Part shown: positions 62,799 through 64,000 of the stretch, piece after piece
How positions within the stretch are numbered: the stretch's first letter is position 1
Layout: each line of letters starts with the position of its first letter
From: Microglena sp. YARC
Lineage: Eukaryota > Chlorophyta > Chlorophyceae > Chlamydomonadales > Chlamydomonadaceae
DNA: 64,000 nucleotides
Reading direction: 5' to 3'
NCBI GenBank assembly: GCA_022414725.1
Contig: CM039462.1
Coordinates: forward strand, 73,903,803 to 73,967,802
Notes under the pieces: model-generated
What the model was told of the DNA's origin: nothing
The model's database searches: none
The model's input: the letters and a program-made list of their open reading frames with translations, nothing else
Program-made: the position numbers and the translations under genes

Positions 62799-63020
62799 AT
62801 GGGACCGTTTTTGTTCTTCCCGAGTGATCTTCCCCTCTACGTGTTTACACGGGATCTGGGTGCCCTGTGCAGGAACTTTTGCTTCTTTGGAGGACCCTAC
62901 CACAGTGGAAGTGGTCGCTGTGTGACGAGACTCTACAGGATCCGCATTGATGAGAGTGGTGCTTGTGATTGTGCGGTTTCGTTGGATGTCCCCATTACCA
63001 CAGTGAATGCGGTTGCGTAA
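62799..63020 (+). CDS. Doubtful small protein
   Basis: 73 codons (MGPFLFFPSDLPLYVFTRDL...). The segment CTACAGGATCCGCATTGATG and its surroundings resembles 1630-1670, so a repeated block may explain it. Not identified. Confidence 0.2.
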   Translation: MGPFLFFPSDLPLYVFTRDLGALCRNFCFFGGPYHSGSGRCVTRLYRIRIDESGACDCAVSLDVPITTVNAVA

Positions 63021-63056
63021 GATGCGGCGGCTCATGCAAAACACGGAAACACAAAA

Positions 63057-63137
63057 ACACGCCAATTTACTGAACTTGTTCTGACACGCCAATTTACTGA
63101 ACTTGTTCTGACACGCCAATTTACTGAACTTGTTCTG
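63057..63137. repeat. 27-bp tandem repeat, three units
   Basis: ACACGCCAATTTACTGAACT then TGTTCTG, three identical copies in a non-coding spacer. Confidence 0.9.
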
Positions 63138-63314
63138 GTTCTTTTTTACCAAAGGGCCTTGTCTGGGGCTGGGTTTCAGAATCCCCAAAATACAAGGTGT
63201 CGTTATAAGTAGTGGTATTTCACCGGCGCCATAAAGCTCCCACTTATTCTACAGCGTAAACATAGATTACTCCTTGCAGGACGACGATCGCCATGATTAC
63301 CAGAATTTTTGAGT

Positions 63315-63716
63315 ATGATGATTCGTACGAATTCTTTGGTGTTCACAACAAGTGCTCAAGGGACGGTTTCGAATTCCGAGGTGTGGGTTCCCGGATTGTC
63401 ATCCGTCATTGGTGGTGGGGAGACATTGGATGAAGCGATTGCAGCAGCTGCAGTGATGCTGACGATCATTCTTACGGAGATGCAATCCCATGGAGAGGTC
63501 ATACCGGGACTGCTGAGCCAGGAATCGGTGAAACAACGTGGTTTGATGAAGGAGAAAGTGCAGATGGACGGGTTTGATTCTAAGTTCTGTGATGTTGTGA
63601 CGGTCAAGACGGTGCCACCGGGTTGTGTGCCAGAGTTGTCAGAGCAGGAACTGGCAAAGCTTGAGGACGAGGCCAGGGAAATCTGGGCCACCCTGTCGAC
63701 TGAGCGATCGTCGTAA
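63315..63716 (+). CDS. HicB-like protein
   Basis: 133 residues from the ATG at 63315; a TTG two codons upstream is unlikely. SEVWVPGLSSVIGGGETLDE, then AIAAAAVMLTIILTEMQSHG and EVIPG, follows the HicB fold pattern (strand-PGL...GdTl-EA-helix-G..iP). HicB proteins are usually antitoxins paired with a small HicA RNase; no HicA-like ORF is seen next to it. The second half (FCDVVTVKTVPPGCVPELSE) is unfamiliar. Intact frame. Confidence 0.45.
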   Translation: MMIRTNSLVFTTSAQGTVSNSEVWVPGLSSVIGGGETLDEAIAAAAVMLTIILTEMQSHGEVIPGLLSQESVKQRGLMKEKVQMDGFDSKFCDVVTVKTVPPGCVPELSEQELAKLEDEAREIWATLSTERSS

Positions 63717-63720
63717 ATAC

Positions 63721-63751
63721 TACAGTCAACGGAATACTAAAATGATACCGC
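63721..63751 (+). repeat. Family 1 end
   Basis: TACAGTCAACGGAATACTAA then AATGATACCGC, between the HicB-like gene and the ankyrin gene. It probably truncates the latter. Confidence 0.7.
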
Positions 63752-64000
63752 TTCGTGTTTAGCGTACCCAAACTTGCAGGCAATCATGAATGGGTCGTTG
63801 AAGTGTTTCCGACAGAGAAGCACGGATCCTCCAGTGATGAGGAAACTCCTCACGATGTCTGGGCGGTTACGTCTGATGGCCAGGCCCATGCACTCAATGA
63901 CGAGATTGTCATTGATGACATCCTTCCAGTATTCTTGCATGCATCTCAAAGCTTCAATGCTCCCGTCACTGTGTGCCGTCTCACTGCAAGAACGTGCTAC
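63737..64000 (-). CDS. Ankyrin-repeat protein, C-terminal end (5' part off the window)
   Basis: The frame is open to the right edge (SCSETAHSDGSIEALRCMQE...). NLVIECMGLAIRRNRPDIVR and SFLITGGSVLLCRKHFNDPF fit ankyrin repeats, then MIACKFGYAKHEAVSF and a stop lying in the family 1 element. The C-terminus is therefore probably cut by that element. Confidence 0.5.
   Translation of the reverse strand, partial: VARSCSETAHSDGSIEALRCMQEYWKDVINDNLVIECMGLAIRRNRPDIVRSFLITGGSVLLCRKHFNDPFMIACKFGYAKHEAVSF

Overview
The window looks like DNA of a nucleocytoplasmic large DNA virus (Nucleocytoviricota), most likely an endogenous copy lying in a eukaryotic, probably algal or other protist, chromosome. Viral hallmarks are an RNA polymerase II-type second-largest subunit (minus strand, 34104-37589), an A32-type packaging ATPase (41612-42436), an archaeo-eukaryotic primase joined to a D5-type helicase (11331-14507, with further partial copies to 17154), a MUG113/T5orf172 GIY-YIG protein, and large families of F-box/LRR, ankyrin and DKPWDW-repeat proteins. 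Host-like signs are a 250-bp satellite array split by a 5'-truncated LINE, plant/alga-type TTTAGGG-like tracts and many TA-flanked inverted-repeat elements. The exact virus group and host cannot be named from the sequence alone.

Layout: 1-5880 holds a secreted CAP-domain gene running off the left edge, a small membrane protein, a Tc1/mariner transposase fragment, an F-box/zinc protein and a GIY-YIG protein. 5881-10785 is satellite plus LINE. 10970-17154 is the primase-helicase region with two and a half degraded copies. 17155-30000 is poor-quality DNA: 18180-25414 is a noisy, frameshift-rich colinear copy of about 26810-35100, and the two are separated by exactly 1000 Ns. 30300-44300 is the viral core: membrane proteins, RPB2, a polyglutamine membrane protein, the A32 ATPase and several unknown genes. 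44991-61593 is a run of mostly minus-strand repeat-protein genes, interrupted by a glycosyltransferase and by remnants of a Fanzor (eukaryotic TnpB-like RNA-guided nuclease). 61829-64000 has a Cys-rich gene, a HicB-like gene and the end of an ankyrin gene.

Three small inverted-repeat families run through the viral part. Family 1 has CAGTCGGCGGAACAG-type ends. Family 2 has CAGTTGTTCTCAAATAAAG-type ends. Family 3 has AATGGGCGTTCCTGCC-type ends. Family 2 ends lie immediately upstream of the start codons of at least six genes, and family 1 ends supply the last codons and stop of at least three. They therefore look like expression signals, or mobile elements that took on that role. Three Fanzor fragments all keep the same C-terminal end plus a hairpin-forming tail and a family 1 terminus. 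This is the most interesting system in the window.

Many genes are broken by single-base shifts, several at homopolymers (A8 at 12334, A7 near 13380, T12 at 35197, C6 at 51476). Whether these are pseudogene lesions or assembly errors cannot be decided here. Coordinates of such genes cover the whole broken reading.
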